Shown: positions 50,137 to 63,022, counted from the first letter of the stretch. The stretch: 64,000 bases of DNA from Scolanthus callimorphus (GCA_033964015.1 JAWWUD010000061.1:737001-801000), one strand, 5' to 3'. Notes: generated from the sequence alone by a model not told the origin. Made by a program: numbers and translations.

Positions 50137-50618
50137 GTCCGGCGGATTAGCGTAAAAATTGCGCGCTTTTGGCTAAAGACACCAAACTTTGCATGTCAAT
50201 AGTTTTCAGTATTTTATTGAAGATAAGATATGGAAGCAGGATAAATTTTATCCGTAGCGAAAGCTAGAACAGTTTTAATGTGAACCATTGTTTTACCTTT
50301 GGACCTTTGTTATTCATGAGCTCAAGGTCCAGAATTAGCAAATGTTGAGCTGCTATGGTTGTGTAGTCTAGAGAACAACTTGTATGTTCACAAAGCTAAG
50401 AGCTCTAAACCTCATTTAATAACATAGCATTCAAAATGGTTGCTATTGAGCTAAATAATAGTTCACTCTAAAACGTCTCTAGCTTTCGCTAAGAATGAAT
50501 TCTAGCGTGCCTCCATATCTACGATTTAAAAATACATTCAAAACTATCACCTGGCAAAAAATGAGGCTTTAGCCTAAAATGCGCAATTTCCTCGAAAATT
50601 CGCTCTTATCCGCCGGAC
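50137..50618. mobile_element. MITE with GTCCGGCGGAT ends
   Basis: GTCCGGCGGATTAGCG on the left and its imperfect complement on the right, followed by inverted 'ttgcgc..ggctaaa' segments. Confidence 0.75.
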
Positions 50619-51074
50619 ATAGTACAACGTTCAATTTAGAGGAAACATGTGAGCTAATGAGGGTTTTGCCCTACTGATTTCACCCAATAAATGATTCAGT
50701 TCGTACGCATTAAGCAACTTAATTCTTCTGGACGTCTCTTGCCCGTACTCGCACTGACAAAGCAACTGATGAACTAAAAGACGCGCTTAAAACATTGCCC
50801 CAAGTCGTCTGGACGAATTATCTGTCAAAGTTGGTTGGTATGGGCTCAAAATTACTAGGTCGAACCATCTAAAATCAGGAGCACAACAGCACTGCAAGTA
50901 GGTTCTTGATCGTTCCCTTGGTATTGACAGCATCTATAATGTACAACAATAGGGTGTCAGTATTTTTTTGGATTGCTGAAAATGTCAAATCTTCCTCATC
51001 CATAAATGTTTTTCTACACCCAGTATACCCAGCATTTACTCTCTAATCATATCTAATCAGAATTTTAAGCAGGG

Positions 51075-51487
51075 CGCCAACGGACTCAACATTTCTCAAC
51101 TTTGTTGCAGCAACAATGTTGTTCAATGTTGCGCGTCGCCGCAAACGAATACAACACGTCTCAACATTGTTTTCGCCTCGCTAATGATGCGATGCATTTT
51201 GGGACAAAAAACCTATTTGTTTACACTCTACTTCCATAGATACAGTATACAATGCGCGTGCGCGAGTCAAACTTTGTTGTGAGTTCAGCGCAAAAGAACA
51301 CAACTTTAAAATTATTGTATTTTGCTTCGCTGGTCACAGGACAAAAGAAAAGTTGAAGCTTGCTGCGCCAAAAGTTTTACAGGTTTTAAACATTGTTCAA
51401 CATCATGCAATAAATTCCAACAACTGCCAACACATGACGCCGTAACCGGTACAGTATGTTGTGTTCAACAATGTTGGACGTTGTTGT
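51075..51487. mobile_element. Repeat rich in 'caacattgttg' motifs
   Basis: 'caacaatgttgttcaatgttg' type motifs near the left and 'gttcaacaatgttggacgtt' near the right suggest an inverted-repeat element abutting the next minisatellite. Confidence 0.5.
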
Positions 51488-54400
51488 ACTCCCTACACCC
51501 AATACTCCATACACTCCTACTACCATACTCCTATACTCCTATACTCCTATACTCCCCATACTCCTATACTCCTATACTCCCATACTCCTATACTCCTATA
51601 CTCCTATACTCCTTTACTCCTATACTCCTATACTCCTATACTCCCCATACTCCTATACTCCTATACTCCCATACTCCCATACTCCTATACTCCTATACTC
51701 CTATACTCCTATACTCCTATACTCCTATACTCCCAGACTCCTTAATACTCCCATACTCCTATACTCCCCATACTCCTATACTCCCTAAACTCCTATACTC
51801 CCTAAACTCCTATACTCCCAACACTCCCAACACTCCCATACTCCTACACTCCCATACTCCTACACTCCCATACTCCTACACTCCCATACTCCTATACTCC
51901 CATACTCCTATACTCCTATAATCCCATACTCCCATACTCCCATACTCCTACACTCCCATACTCCTATACTCCCATACGCCCTAAACTTCTATACTCCCAT
52001 ACTCCCTAAACTTCTATACTCCTATACTCCCTAAACTCCTATACTCCCAACACTCCCAACACTCCCATACTCCTATACTCCCATACTCCTATACTCCCAT
52101 ACTCCTATAATCCCATACTCCCATACTCCTACACTCCCATACTCCTATACTCCCATACTCCTATACTCCCATACTCCCATACTCCAATACTCCCATACTT
52201 CCATACTCCTATACTCCTATACTCCTATACTCCCAGACTCCTTAATACTCCCATACTCCAATACTCCTATACTCCTATACTCCTATACTCCCATACTCCT
52301 ATACTCCTTAATACTCCTATACTTCCATACTCCTATACTCCTATACTCCTGTACTCCCCATTCTCCTATACTCCAATACTCCTATACTCCCATACTCCTA
52401 TAATTCCCATTCTCCTATACTCCCATACGCGTATACTCCCATACTCCTACACTCCCATACTCCTATAATCCCATACTCCTATAATCCCATACTCCTATAA
52501 TCCCATACTCCTATAATCCCATACTCCTATAATCCCATACTCCTATAATCCCATACTCCTATAATCCCATACTCCTATAGTCCCATACTCCTATAGTCCC
52601 ATACTCCTATAATCCCATACTCCTATAATCCCCATTCTCCCATTCTCCTATACTCTGATATTCCCATACTCCCATACTCCCATTCTCCTATACTCCCATA
52701 CTCCTATACTCCCATACTCCTATACTCCTATACTCCCATACTCCCATACTCCTATACTCCCATACTCCTATACTCCCATTCTCCTATAATCCCATACTCC
52801 CATACTCCTATACTCCCATACTCCCATACTCCAATACTCCCATACTCCCATACTCCCATACTCCTATACTCCTATACTCCTATACTCCCATTCTCCTATA
52901 CTCCCATACTCCTATACTCCCATTCTCCTATAATCCCATACTCCCATACTCCCATACTCCCATACTCCTATACTCCCATACTCCAATACTCCAATACTCC
53001 CATACTCCTATACTCCTATACTCCTATACTCCTATACTCCTATACTCCTATACTCCTATACTTCCAGACTCCTTAATACTCCCATACTCCCATACTCCTA
53101 TACTCTTATACTCCTATACTCCTATACTCCCATACTCCTACTCCTTAATACTCCTATACTTCCATACTCCTATACTCCTATACTCCTGTACTCCCCATTC
53201 TCCTATACTCCTATACTCCCATTCTCCTATAATCCATACTCCCATACTCCTATACTCCCATACTCCTATACTCCCATACTCCAATACTCCAATACTCCCA
53301 TACTCCTATACTCCTATACTCCTATACTCCTATACTCCTATACTCCTATACTTCCAGACTCCTTAATACTCCCATACTCCCATACTCCTATACTCTTATA
53401 CTCCTATACTCCTATACTCCCATACTCCTACTCCTTAATACTCCTATACTTCCATACTCCTATACTCCTATACTCCTGTACTCCCCATTCTCCTATACTC
53501 CCATACTCCTATACTCCCATTCTCCTATAATCCCATACTCCCATACTCCTATACTCCAATACTCCTATACTCCCATACTCCTATACTCCTATACTCCTAT
53601 ACTCCCATTCTCCTATACTCCCATACTCCTATACTCCCATTCTCCTATAATCCCATACTCCCATACTCCTATACTCCCATACTCCTATACTCCCATACTC
53701 CAATACTCCAATACTCCCATACTCCTATACTCCTATACTCCTATACTCCTATACTCCTATACTCCTATACTCCTATACTTCCAGACTCCTTAATACTCCC
53801 ATACTCCCATACTCCTATACTCTTATACTCCTATACTCCTATACTCCCATACTCCTACTCCTTAATACTCCTATACTTCCATACTCCTATACTCCTATAC
53901 TCCCATACTCCTATACTCCTATACTCCTGTACTCCCCATTCTCCTATACTCCAATACTCCTATAATCCCCATTCTCCTATACTCCCATACTCGTATACTT
54001 CTATAATCCCATACTCCTATAATCCCATACTCCTATAATCCCCATTCTCCTATACTCTGATACTCCCATACTCCCATTCTCCTATACTCCCATACTCCTA
54101 TACTCCCATTCTCCTATAATCCCATACTCCCATACTCCTATACTCCAATACTCCTATACTCCCATACTCCCATACTCCTATACTCCTATACTCCTATACT
54201 CCTATACTCCTATACTCCTATACTTCCATTCTCCTATACTCCCATACTCCTATACTCCCATTCTCCTATAATCCCATACTCCCATACTCCTATACTCCCA
54301 TACTCCTATACTCCCATACTCCTATACTCCAATACTCCAATACTCCTATACTCCCATACTCCTATACTCCTATACTCCTATACTCCCAGACTCCTTAATA

Positions 54401-55797
54401 CTCCCATACTCCCATACTCCAATACTCCTATACTCCCATACTCCCATACTCCCATACTCCCATACTCCTATACTCCTATACTCCCATACTCCCATACTCC
54501 TTAATACTCCTATACTTCCATACTCCTATACTCCTGTACTCCCCATTCTCCTATACTCCCATACTCCTATACTCCCATACTCCTATAATCCCCATTCTCC
54601 TATACTCCCATACTCGTATACTCCTATAATCCCATACTCCTATAATCCCATACTCCTATAATCCCATACTCCTATAATCCCATACTCCTATAATCCCATA
54701 CTCCTATAATCCCCATTCTCCCATTCTCCTATACTCTGATACTCCCATACTCCCATACTCCCATACTCCTATAGATACTCCCATCCTCCCATACTCCCAT
54801 TCTCTTATACTCCCATAACTGCTATACTCCCATACTCCCCATTCTCCCATACTCCCGATACTCCTATACTCCTTTACTCCCATATTCCTTTACTCTTATA
54901 CTCCCATTCTCCTATACTCCCCATTCTCCCATACTCCTATACTCCCCATTCTCCTATACTTTCATACTCCCATACTCCCGATACTCCTATACTCCTTTAC
55001 TCCCATATTCCTTCACTCTTATACTCCCATTCTCCTATACTCCCCATTCTCCCATTCTCCTATAATCCCCATTCTCCCATACTCCTATACTCCCATTCTC
55101 CTTTACTCCCATATTCCTTTACTCTTATACTCCCATTCTCCTATACTCCCCATTCTCCCATACTCCTATACTCCCCATTCTCCTATACTTTCATACTCCT
55201 ATACTCCCATTCTCCTATACTCCCATACTCCTATAATCCCCATTCTCCCATTCTCCTATACTCCCCATTCTCCCATTCTCCTATACTCCCATACTCCCGT
55301 TCTCCTATACTCCCATTCTCCTATACTCCCATACTCTTTATACTCCCATTCTCCTATACTCCCATACTCCCATACTCCCGTTCTCCTATACTCCCATTTT
55401 CCTATACTCCCATACTCGTATACTCCCATTCTCCTATACTCCCATACTCCTATACTCCCCATTCTCCCATTCTCCTATACTCCCATACTCCCATTCTCCT
55501 ATACTCCCGTTCTCCTATACTCCCATTCTCTTTATACTCCCATTCTCCTATACTCCCCATTCTCCCATTCTCCTTTACTCCCCATTCCCCATACTCCTAT
55601 ACTCCCCATTCTCCTATACTTTCATACTCCTATACTCCCATACTCCTATACTCCTATACTCCCATATGCTTATAGTCCTATACTCCCATACTTCCCATTC
55701 TCCTATACTCCTATACTCCTATACTCCCATACTCCTATACTCCCATACTCCCATACTCCTATACTCCCATACTCCTATACTCCCATACTCTTATAGT

Positions 55798-55990
55798 CCT
55801 CACGGTGGTCGGTTGCTAGGGCTTTTTCTCCCACACCATACGTCATAATTGGCCATAATGGCGTTGTTATGACGTATTTCGAGGAGTAGATTATATTCCA
55901 AATGAAGCAAAACAATACTAAACATCTTACTCAAGAAAAAAAATCCAATTTTGTACAATTGTAATGGTATTTTTCGTGTTTTCTTGAAAT
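55798..55990. repeat. Spacer 1 in the 8-bp minisatellite (deleted form)
   Basis: Starts 'tcacggtggtcggttgctag' and ends 'gtgttttcttgaaatatgac', as spacer 2, but lacks about 440 internal bases after 'ttctcccacacc'. The retained part includes a hairpin around 'aatacgtcataattggccat'. Confidence 0.85.
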
Positions 55991-56191
55991 ATGACTCCTA
56001 TACTCCCATACTCCCCATTCTCCTATACTCCCATTCTCCTATACTCCCCATTCTCCCATACTCCTATACTCCCATACTCCTATAATCCCATACTCCCATT
56101 CTCCTATACTCCTATACTCCTATACTCCTATACTCCCATACTCCCATACTCCTATACTCCCATACTCCTATACTCCCATACTCTTATAGTC

Positions 56192-56836
56192 CTCACGGTG
56201 GTCGGTTGCTAGGGCTTTTTCTCCCACACCTCTCAAAACTGAGAGTTTCCAGGCATAGACAGAAGTAGTTTGCATCGAATGTGACGAAACTTGGTATAAA
56301 GGTAGGTTAATAAATTATCTTTCAATTTGTGCCATGTGATCCCATGTGACTGCTATTGTGACGTCATAATTGATGACCAAATTTGACATTAGTATAAAAA
56401 TTTAGGAAAGAAACAGTCAAAATCATATATTAGTTTTCTTTATAGAATGTTATGATTTATGGCGAAAACCGCATCTCGATTGGAAAAATGGCGTGAAGTT
56501 ACAGCTAATGAAAGAATTCAAAATTCCCGCCTAATGACCATATATGGTCAACATTGAGGCTATTTAAACGCGAGGAAGAATTAATGGTTCGACACAGGAA
56601 CAAGGACAGTGTTGTATAAAATTGAAATTGTAGTTTTTTCAATTTGAGGTATGTGGGGCTATGACGCGTTTTTCGTCACGAAATACGTCATAATTGGCCA
56701 TAATGGCGTTGTTATGACGTATTTCGAGGAGTAGATTATATTCCAAATGAAGCAAAACAATACTAAACATCTACTCAAGAAAAAAATCCAATTTTGTACA
56801 ATTGTAATGGTATTTTTTGTGTTTTCTTGAAAATAT
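56192..56836. repeat. Spacer 2 in the 8-bp minisatellite (full form)
   Basis: A 645-bp non-repetitive block with the same two ends as spacer 1. No gene. Together with adjacent minisatellite it forms a larger duplicated unit. Confidence 0.85.
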
Positions 56837-57610
56837 GACTCCTATACTCCCATACTCCCCATTCTCCTATACTCCCATTCTCCTATACTCCCCATTCTCC
56901 CATACTCCTATACTCCCATACTCCTATAATCCCATACTCCCATTCTCCTATACTCCCATTCTCCTATTACTCCTATACTCCCATTCTCCTATACTCCCAT
57001 TCTCCTATACTCCCATTCTCCTATAATCCCATACTCCCATTCTGCTATACTCCCATTCTCCTATTACTCCTATACTCCCATTCTCCTATACTCCCATTCT
57101 CCTATAATCCCATACTCCCATTCTCCTATACTCCCATTCTCCTATTACTCCTATACTCCCATTCTCCTATACTCCCATACTCCTATACTCCCATTCTCCT
57201 ATACTCCCCATTCTCCTATACTCCTATACTCCTTAATACTCCCATACTCCCATACTCCCATACTCCTATACTCCCATACTCCTATACTCCTATACTCCCA
57301 TACTCCCATACTCCTATACTCCTTAATACTCCTATACTTCCATACTCCTATACTCCTGTACTCCCCATTCTCCTATACTCCAATACTCCTATACTCCCAT
57401 ACTCCTATAATCCCCATTCTCCTATACTCCCATACTCCCATACTCCCATACTCCTATACTCCTTAATACTCCTATACTTCCATACTCCTATACTCCTATA
57501 CTCCTGTACTCCCCATTCTCCTATACTCCAATACTCCTATACTCCCATACTCCTATAATCCCCATTCTCCTATACTCCCATACTTGTATACTTCTATAAT
57601 CCCATACTCC

Positions 57611-57655
57611 TGCTGATGAGTCCTAACAAGGACGAAACAGCTGTACATGGTTGCC
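57611..57655 (+). ncRNA. Hammerhead ribozyme, 5'-truncated copy
   Basis: Core CTGATGA starts at 57613, but the 5' strand of stem I is replaced by minisatellite DNA, so this copy should be inactive or weak. Confidence 0.7.
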
Positions 57656-57947
57656 GAACTGCACGGGTAATAGACTGTGCTAGCGTTCCGTCTTGGCCAG
57701 ACTGGTGCCGATGTGTGTATGCTAGTGTTTTACACTTTATATTTACATATACATGTCGACAAGGTTAGTATGGCTAACCGACGGACTTCTCTAGCTTGGT
57801 CTCATTGCGTGATCCGCACATTGGCATCACGCTAGCCCAGTCGCAGCTAAAGGTCCCACATGGGTCTTTGCTGTGGTTTAAAGCACTTCGATTTTCGAAG
57901 TCGCCTCTGCAGTTGTTTTGCCGATGAAGTTTACTGAGGCAAACACC

Positions 57948-58002
57948 GGCTATGCCATGCTGATGAGTCCTAACAAGGACGAAACAGCTGTACATGGTTG
58001 CC
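57948..58002 (+). ncRNA. Type I hammerhead ribozyme
   Basis: Stem I pairs GGC..CCAUG (57948-57959) with CAUGG..GCC (57993-58002) around an internal loop UAUG/UU. The conserved CUGAUGA follows, then stem II GUCC/GGAC with hexaloop UAACAA, then conserved GAAA, then a minimal helix III in ACAGCUGU and the cleavage triplet GUA; predicted cut between 57992 and 57993. All invariant core bases are present. The loop in stem I facing loop II is the usual tertiary contact. ACAGCUGU is self-complementary, so two ribozymes in a tandem RNA can share one stable helix III, as in dimeric hammerheads. Confidence 0.92.
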
Positions 58003-58294
58003 GAACTGCACGGGTAATAGACTGTGCTAGCGTTCCGTCTTGGCCAGACTGGTGCCGATGTGTGTATGCTAGTGTTTTACACTTTATATTTACATATACA
58101 TGTCGACAAGGTTAGTATGGCTAACCGACGGACTTCTCTAGCTTGGTCTCATTGCGTGATCCGCACATTGGCATCACGCTAGCCCAGTCGCAGCTAAAGG
58201 TCCCACATGGGTCTTTGCTGTGGTTTAAAGCACTTCGATTTTCGAAGTCGCCTCTGCAGTTGTTTTGCCGATGAAGTTTACTGAGGCAAACACC

Positions 58295-58349
58295 GGCTAT
58301 GCCATGCTGATGAGTCCTAACAAGGACGAAACAGCTGTACATGGTTGCC
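58295..58349 (+). ncRNA. Type I hammerhead ribozyme, copy 3
   Basis: Same sequence as 57948-58002; predicted cut after 58339. Confidence 0.9.
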
Positions 58350-58641
58350 GAACTGCACGGGTAATAGACTGTGCTAGCGTTCCGTCTTGGCCAGACTGGT
58401 GCCGATGTGTGTATGCTAGTGTTTTACACTTTATATTTACATATACATGTCGACAAGGTTAGTATGGCTAACCGACGGACTTCTCTAGCTTGGTCTCATT
58501 GCGTGATCCGCACATTGGCATCACGCTAGCCCAGTCGCAGCTAAAGGTCCCACATGGGTCTTTGCTGTGGTTTAAAGCACTTCGATTTTCGAAGTCGCCT
58601 CTGCAGTTGTTTTGCCGATGAAGTTTACTGAGGCAAACACC

Positions 58642-58696
58642 GGCTATGCCATGCTGATGAGTCCTAACAAGGACGAAACAGCTGTACATGGTTGCC
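58642..58696 (+). ncRNA. Type I hammerhead ribozyme, copy 4
   Basis: Same sequence; predicted cut after 58686. Confidence 0.9.
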
Positions 58697-58988
58697 GAAC
58701 TGCACGGGTAATAGACTGTGCTAGCGTTCCGTCTTGGCCAGACTGGTGCCGATGTGTGTATGCTAGTGTTTTACACTTTATATTTACATATACATGTCGA
58801 CAAGGTTAGTATGGCTAACCGACGGACTTCTCTAGCTTGGTCTCATTGCGTGATCCGCACATTGGCATCACGCTAGCCCAGTCGCAGCTAAAGGTCCCAC
58901 ATGGGTCTTTGCTGTGGTTTAAAGCACTTCGATTTTCGAAGTCGCCTCTGCAGTTGTTTTGCCGATGAAGTTTACTGAGGCAAACACC

Positions 58989-59043
58989 GGCTATGCCATG
59001 CTGATGAGTCCTAACAAGGACGAAACAGCTGTACATGGTTGCC
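58989..59043 (+). ncRNA. Type I hammerhead ribozyme, copy 5
   Basis: Same sequence; predicted cut after 59033. Confidence 0.9.
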
Positions 59044-59335
59044 GAACTGCACGGGTAATAGACTGTGCTAGCGTTCCGTCTTGGCCAGACTGGTGCCGAT
59101 GTGTGTATGCTAGTGTTTTACACTTTATATTTACATATACATGTCGACAAGGTTAGTATGGCTAACCGACGGACTTCTCTAGCTTGGTCTCATTGCGTGA
59201 TCCGCACATTGGCATCACGCTAGCCCAGTCGCAGCTAAAGGTCCCACATGGGTCTTTGCTGTGGTTTAAAGCACTTCGATTTTCGAAGTCGCCTCTGCAG
59301 TTGTTTTGCCGATGAAGTTTACTGAGGCAAACACC

Positions 59336-59390
59336 GGCTATGCCATGCTGATGAGTCCTAACAAGGACGAAACAGCTGTACATGGTTGCC
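59336..59390 (+). ncRNA. Type I hammerhead ribozyme, copy 6
   Basis: Same sequence; predicted cut after 59380. Confidence 0.9.
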
Positions 59391-59682
59391 GAACTGCACG
59401 GGTAATAGACTGTGCTAGCGTTCCGTCTTGGCCAGACTGGTGCCGATGTGTGTATGCTAGTGTTTTACACTTTATATTTACATATACATGTCGACAAGGT
59501 TAGTATGGCTAACCGACGGACTTCTCTAGCTTGGTCTCATTGCGTGATCCGCACATTGGCATCACGCTAGCCCAGTCGCAGCTAAAGGTCCCACATGGGT
59601 CTTTGCTGTGGTTTAAAGCACTTCGATTTTCGAAGTCGCCTCTGCAGTTGTTTTGCCGATGAAGTTTACTGAGGCAAACACC

Positions 59683-59737
59683 GGCTATGCCATGCTGATG
59701 AGTCCTAACAAGGACGAAACAGCTGTACATGGTTGCC
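59683..59737 (+). ncRNA. Type I hammerhead ribozyme, copy 7
   Basis: Same sequence; predicted cut after 59727. This is the last ribozyme before the inserted transposon. Confidence 0.9.
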
Positions 59738-59913
59738 GAACTGCACGGGTAATAGACTGTGCTAGCGTTCCGTCTTGGCCAGACTGGTGCCGATGTGTGT
59801 ATGCTAGTGTTTTACACTTTATATTTACATATACATGTCGACAAGGTTAGTATGGCTAACCGACGGACTTCTCTAGCTTGGTCTCATTGCGTGATCCGCA
59901 CATTGGCATCACG

Positions 59914-62849
59914 CCCGTACGAAATGAGAAGCGCTTAAAAGCGCGTATAAAACGCTTCTGGAAGCGCTTCAAACACGCTTCAATACCACTTTAATTGCGC
60001 TTCAAATGAGAGCGCTTCTTCGGCTGCACTTTTCCGCTTCATGATAAAGCGCTTTCAACGCGGTTTTCAGTGCTTTTGAAGCGATTTGGAAGCGTTAAAG
60101 TGCCACTATTATCAAGTTTGAAAATTATTTACTTTATGCCTTTTTTGAAAGAGCTGAGGCTCAGAAGAAATATGCTTCTTTCCGTTTTCAAAAATCTTTT
60201 TTGGTTCCGAAGATATTAGAGTTTGAAATTTGGCCGCCATTGCTCCAAAGTGTGACTTGATGACGTCACACTCTCAACAAACAAAGTTGTGAATTATTTG
60301 ATGGTCTATATTTTTGTTGGATTTCCATCAAATCCTATCAAATTTGCCACGGTTATTGAACTCACTCTTCCTGATAATTTTGTTTACCTTAATTGATTGC
60401 CATGGCAACAGCTTTTGTTCCAGACCACCCCTATCCAAAATTATAGATGAGGCTATATCTTTTGAAGAAATCAATTGTAACCTACATTGCCTTGCCCACT
60501 TATCTTATTTAGTAGTAGCTCGCTTTTAGTAACAAGCAAATTGGTTAATTCTGAAATCTGGGCGGGAAAAATCGGGAAATCCTAAAATCGTCTGGGGAGC
60601 CTGGGAACCAGGGGGTTGCCATGGCAACCCTGATTGATGAGTCACATCACTCTGTTCAAGTCAAGTATTCATTCTGCCAACTTTGAGCACTCTAACTTCA
60701 AGAGGTATATAGATATACCTCTTTTTAGTATTTAGGCATTGATCAAGTTGAGAGTGTGACGTCATCACCCATGCTAATTTGCATATCGTTCTTACCTTAA
60801 TAACTTCTGAACGAAAACAGCTATCAAAAAACGGAAAACGGCATTGTTCTAGTTTTGCAAAGCTGCCTAACATATGGAGAATTGGCAAAGATTGGAGACC
60901 TTAATTTTTGATAATAGTGGCACTTTAATTAATTCGGAAGCGGGTAGGACGCGTTATGAAGCGCGTTGCTATACGCAATGATTGAAATGCTAATTTTAGA
61001 TGGTCAATATTTATTCACATAAATCACTCTGTATAAATTGCACTATTTTAACATGAGAGTGGTTTGATAAATTGAGCACTCCTCAGAAACTTACAACGAT
61101 GATGTACGATTTGAAAGAGGTATGCATCGAACACATAACAACACATAACGAGAACGGTTTTAAAACGATGTACGGGAATGAAACAATAAGCGCTTTTGAA
61201 CTTTGTCGTGGAGCTTCTGCGTGTTTCCCGTCTTAATAGATACGTACTAAATTGATAAAAATAATTTGATGATCACTTATCGCTGATGGTATTGTCTTTA
61301 TTCTTTATCACGCTTTTGCATTTCAGCGCTTGTTTCTTGTGATCTTTACACAGTCCACGGCTGATCAGCCTCTCAAACAGTGGCGCATCGCTTGGCAAAG
61401 AGCTAAAAAGAAGCAAAAACAAATCGAATTTATTAGTTTCCGTAAAACATTTTGACGTCAAACGTAGTGAAATTATGAAAGTTTGGATCTCACAACAGCC
61501 GGATTGAGCTTACGAAACACTTGAAACTGACTACTGTGTATTTCGCAGCGCTCGCGATAACGAGTGTTTCAATTGCTGTACTTTTTTATTACCCTACAAG
61601 ATTTAAGTCCTGTTTGTTTTACACCTTTTTGCCCTAGCATCGGTCGAAATCTTAATGAAATTAACATTCTTTTTTTCCTTGCAATTAGTAGAAAGTTCAT
61701 TGATTTTTGGTGCTACCGTCCATGTGTATAGTTACCTGACTGTATAATACTTTGAGGTATAATAGCACGGGGTTATGTATTTATCGAAATTATAGCGAAT
61801 GTTATAATTAAAGCGTATGGATTTCAAGCAAAAATATGAAAGGAATTATATGCGTCTCAAATTATATCTGTTATACAACGCCAACGGTGAACGCTTAACT
61901 AAAACTTAAATTTCACATCCATAACTGAACTAGGGTTATCAGGCTTTCTCATACTGTATAAATCATCATTAACGCTGTATTGCGCGCGCTTGGACAGCCG
62001 TATGTATGTGATAACAAAGTTAAGGTAGTAGCAATAAGATTCATGAAGCCTCACCTGACAGTGCTTTTATTTCTGCTCTGCTGTATTTGGCTTTCGATCG
62101 ATCGCCCCTTCATGTAGCACCAAATTATATTCCTGACCGACCCAACCGTGCGATTCTCGACCACACTAAACTACTCTTCGTCAATCCAAAATACTGCTGC
62201 AAACATTTCAAAAGACTGCGAATTGCGAACTCGTTATTGGTATTGCTATCTAAAGTTTTAACCGAACTGTAGGGGATGATATGCCGCCTTATTTTTGAAT
62301 GTATGACCTGGTTTCATTGGCCGAGCTGAAATCACGTGAAGGGTAATCCTATCTGAGTGAATACCGGATGTCAAAGGAGCTGACACGTTAAACTGCGCGT
62401 TACGATCACTTTGCAGTTCAATAATGGAGGAAAATGAGAGTGCATGCTGAATATTGGCAAACTTATAAGATGCGTTTCCTGTAAAAACTGAAATCTTTGT
62501 GTTCAGTAGACGTTTCATATGTAGCCATGATCAGTTTGCGTTTGTTAGCAATGTATGTTTTTTGCATGCAAATTGCTGGAAGCTCGTTGGAAGCGATCTG
62601 AAGGCGCAATGAAGCGGCGGTACGAAGTTGATTATCTTTGAATTGATATTGTGTTTGCACAAGCGCTGCAAAACCCCTTCAAAACCGCTTCACCCACTTC
62701 ACACCGCTTCAGTGTCGAAATGGAAGCGGCTTCAAAACCGCTTCCGACGTAAAATGGCTGCAAAAGCACTTCAAAACAGCTTCTTATCCGCTTGGAAGCG
62801 CTTCAGCAGTAAAAGGAAGCGCTTGTAAGCGCTTCTAGTTTCGTACGGG
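59914..62849. mobile_element. 2.9-kb non-autonomous DNA transposon inserted in the ribozyme satellite
   Basis: Ends CCCGTACGAAA and its complement, extended imperfectly to ~30 bp. It splits a 347-bp unit at '..atcaCG' and resumes with 'CGctagccc', i.e. a 2-bp CG target duplication (59912-59913, 62850-62851). The first and last ~150 bases are packed with the palindrome 'gaagcgcttc' and variants, i.e. subterminal repeats of the kind seen in CACTA/EnSpm-like elements. No transposase frame is present. Superfamily uncertain. Confidence 0.88.
60095..60928. mobile_element. Nested 834-bp element inside the transposon
   Basis: TTAAAGTGCCACTATTATCAA at the left is inverted at the right. 'gtgacgtcat' type and 'ggttgccatggcaacc' inversions lie inside. 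Possible TTAA target. The transposon remainder (60929-62660) shows nothing else recognisable. Confidence 0.7.
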
Positions 62850-62967
62850 CGCTAGCCCAGTCGCAGCTAAAGGTCCCACATGGGTCTTTGCTGTGGTTTA
62901 AAGCACTTCGATTTTCGAAGTCGCCTCTGCAGTTGTTTTGCCGATGAAGTTTACTGAGGCAAACACC

Positions 62968-63022
62968 GGCTATGCCATGCTGATGAGTCCTAACAAGGAC
63001 GAAACAGCTGTACATGGTTGCC
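62968..63022 (+). ncRNA. Type I hammerhead ribozyme, copy 8
   Basis: Same sequence as the other copies; predicted cut after 63012. Confidence 0.9.

Larger units (their letters stand above)
51488..57610. repeat. 6.1-kb minisatellite of 8-bp unit TACTCC(T/C)A
   Basis: Hundreds of copies of TACTCCTA and TACTCCCA with variants (TAATCCCA, ATTCTCC), broken by two related spacers (55798-55990 and 56192-56836). Three units make 24 bp, so spurious YTPILLYS-type frames arise. Runs such as 54434-54465 have four CCC tracts at 5-base spacing, i.e. a G-quadruplex motif on the - strand. Confidence 0.95.
57611..59913 (+). repeat. Hammerhead-ribozyme satellite (retrozyme-like), first block of 347-bp units
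   Basis: About 6.6 head-to-tail copies of a 347-bp unit, seemingly identical in every copy checked. Each unit carries a hammerhead ribozyme (listed separately). Retrozymes, known from plants and metazoans, are tandem non-autonomous elements whose RNA is cut to monomers by such ribozymes and circularised. The small frames in the unit (65 and 73 codons) simply repeat with the array. The left border falls at the ribozyme core, directly against the 8-bp minisatellite. Confidence 0.93.

Noticed and set aside
51322..57026. Frames with YTPILLYS repeats
   Set aside because: Produced by an 8-bp tandem repeat; no start context, splice sites or known domain.
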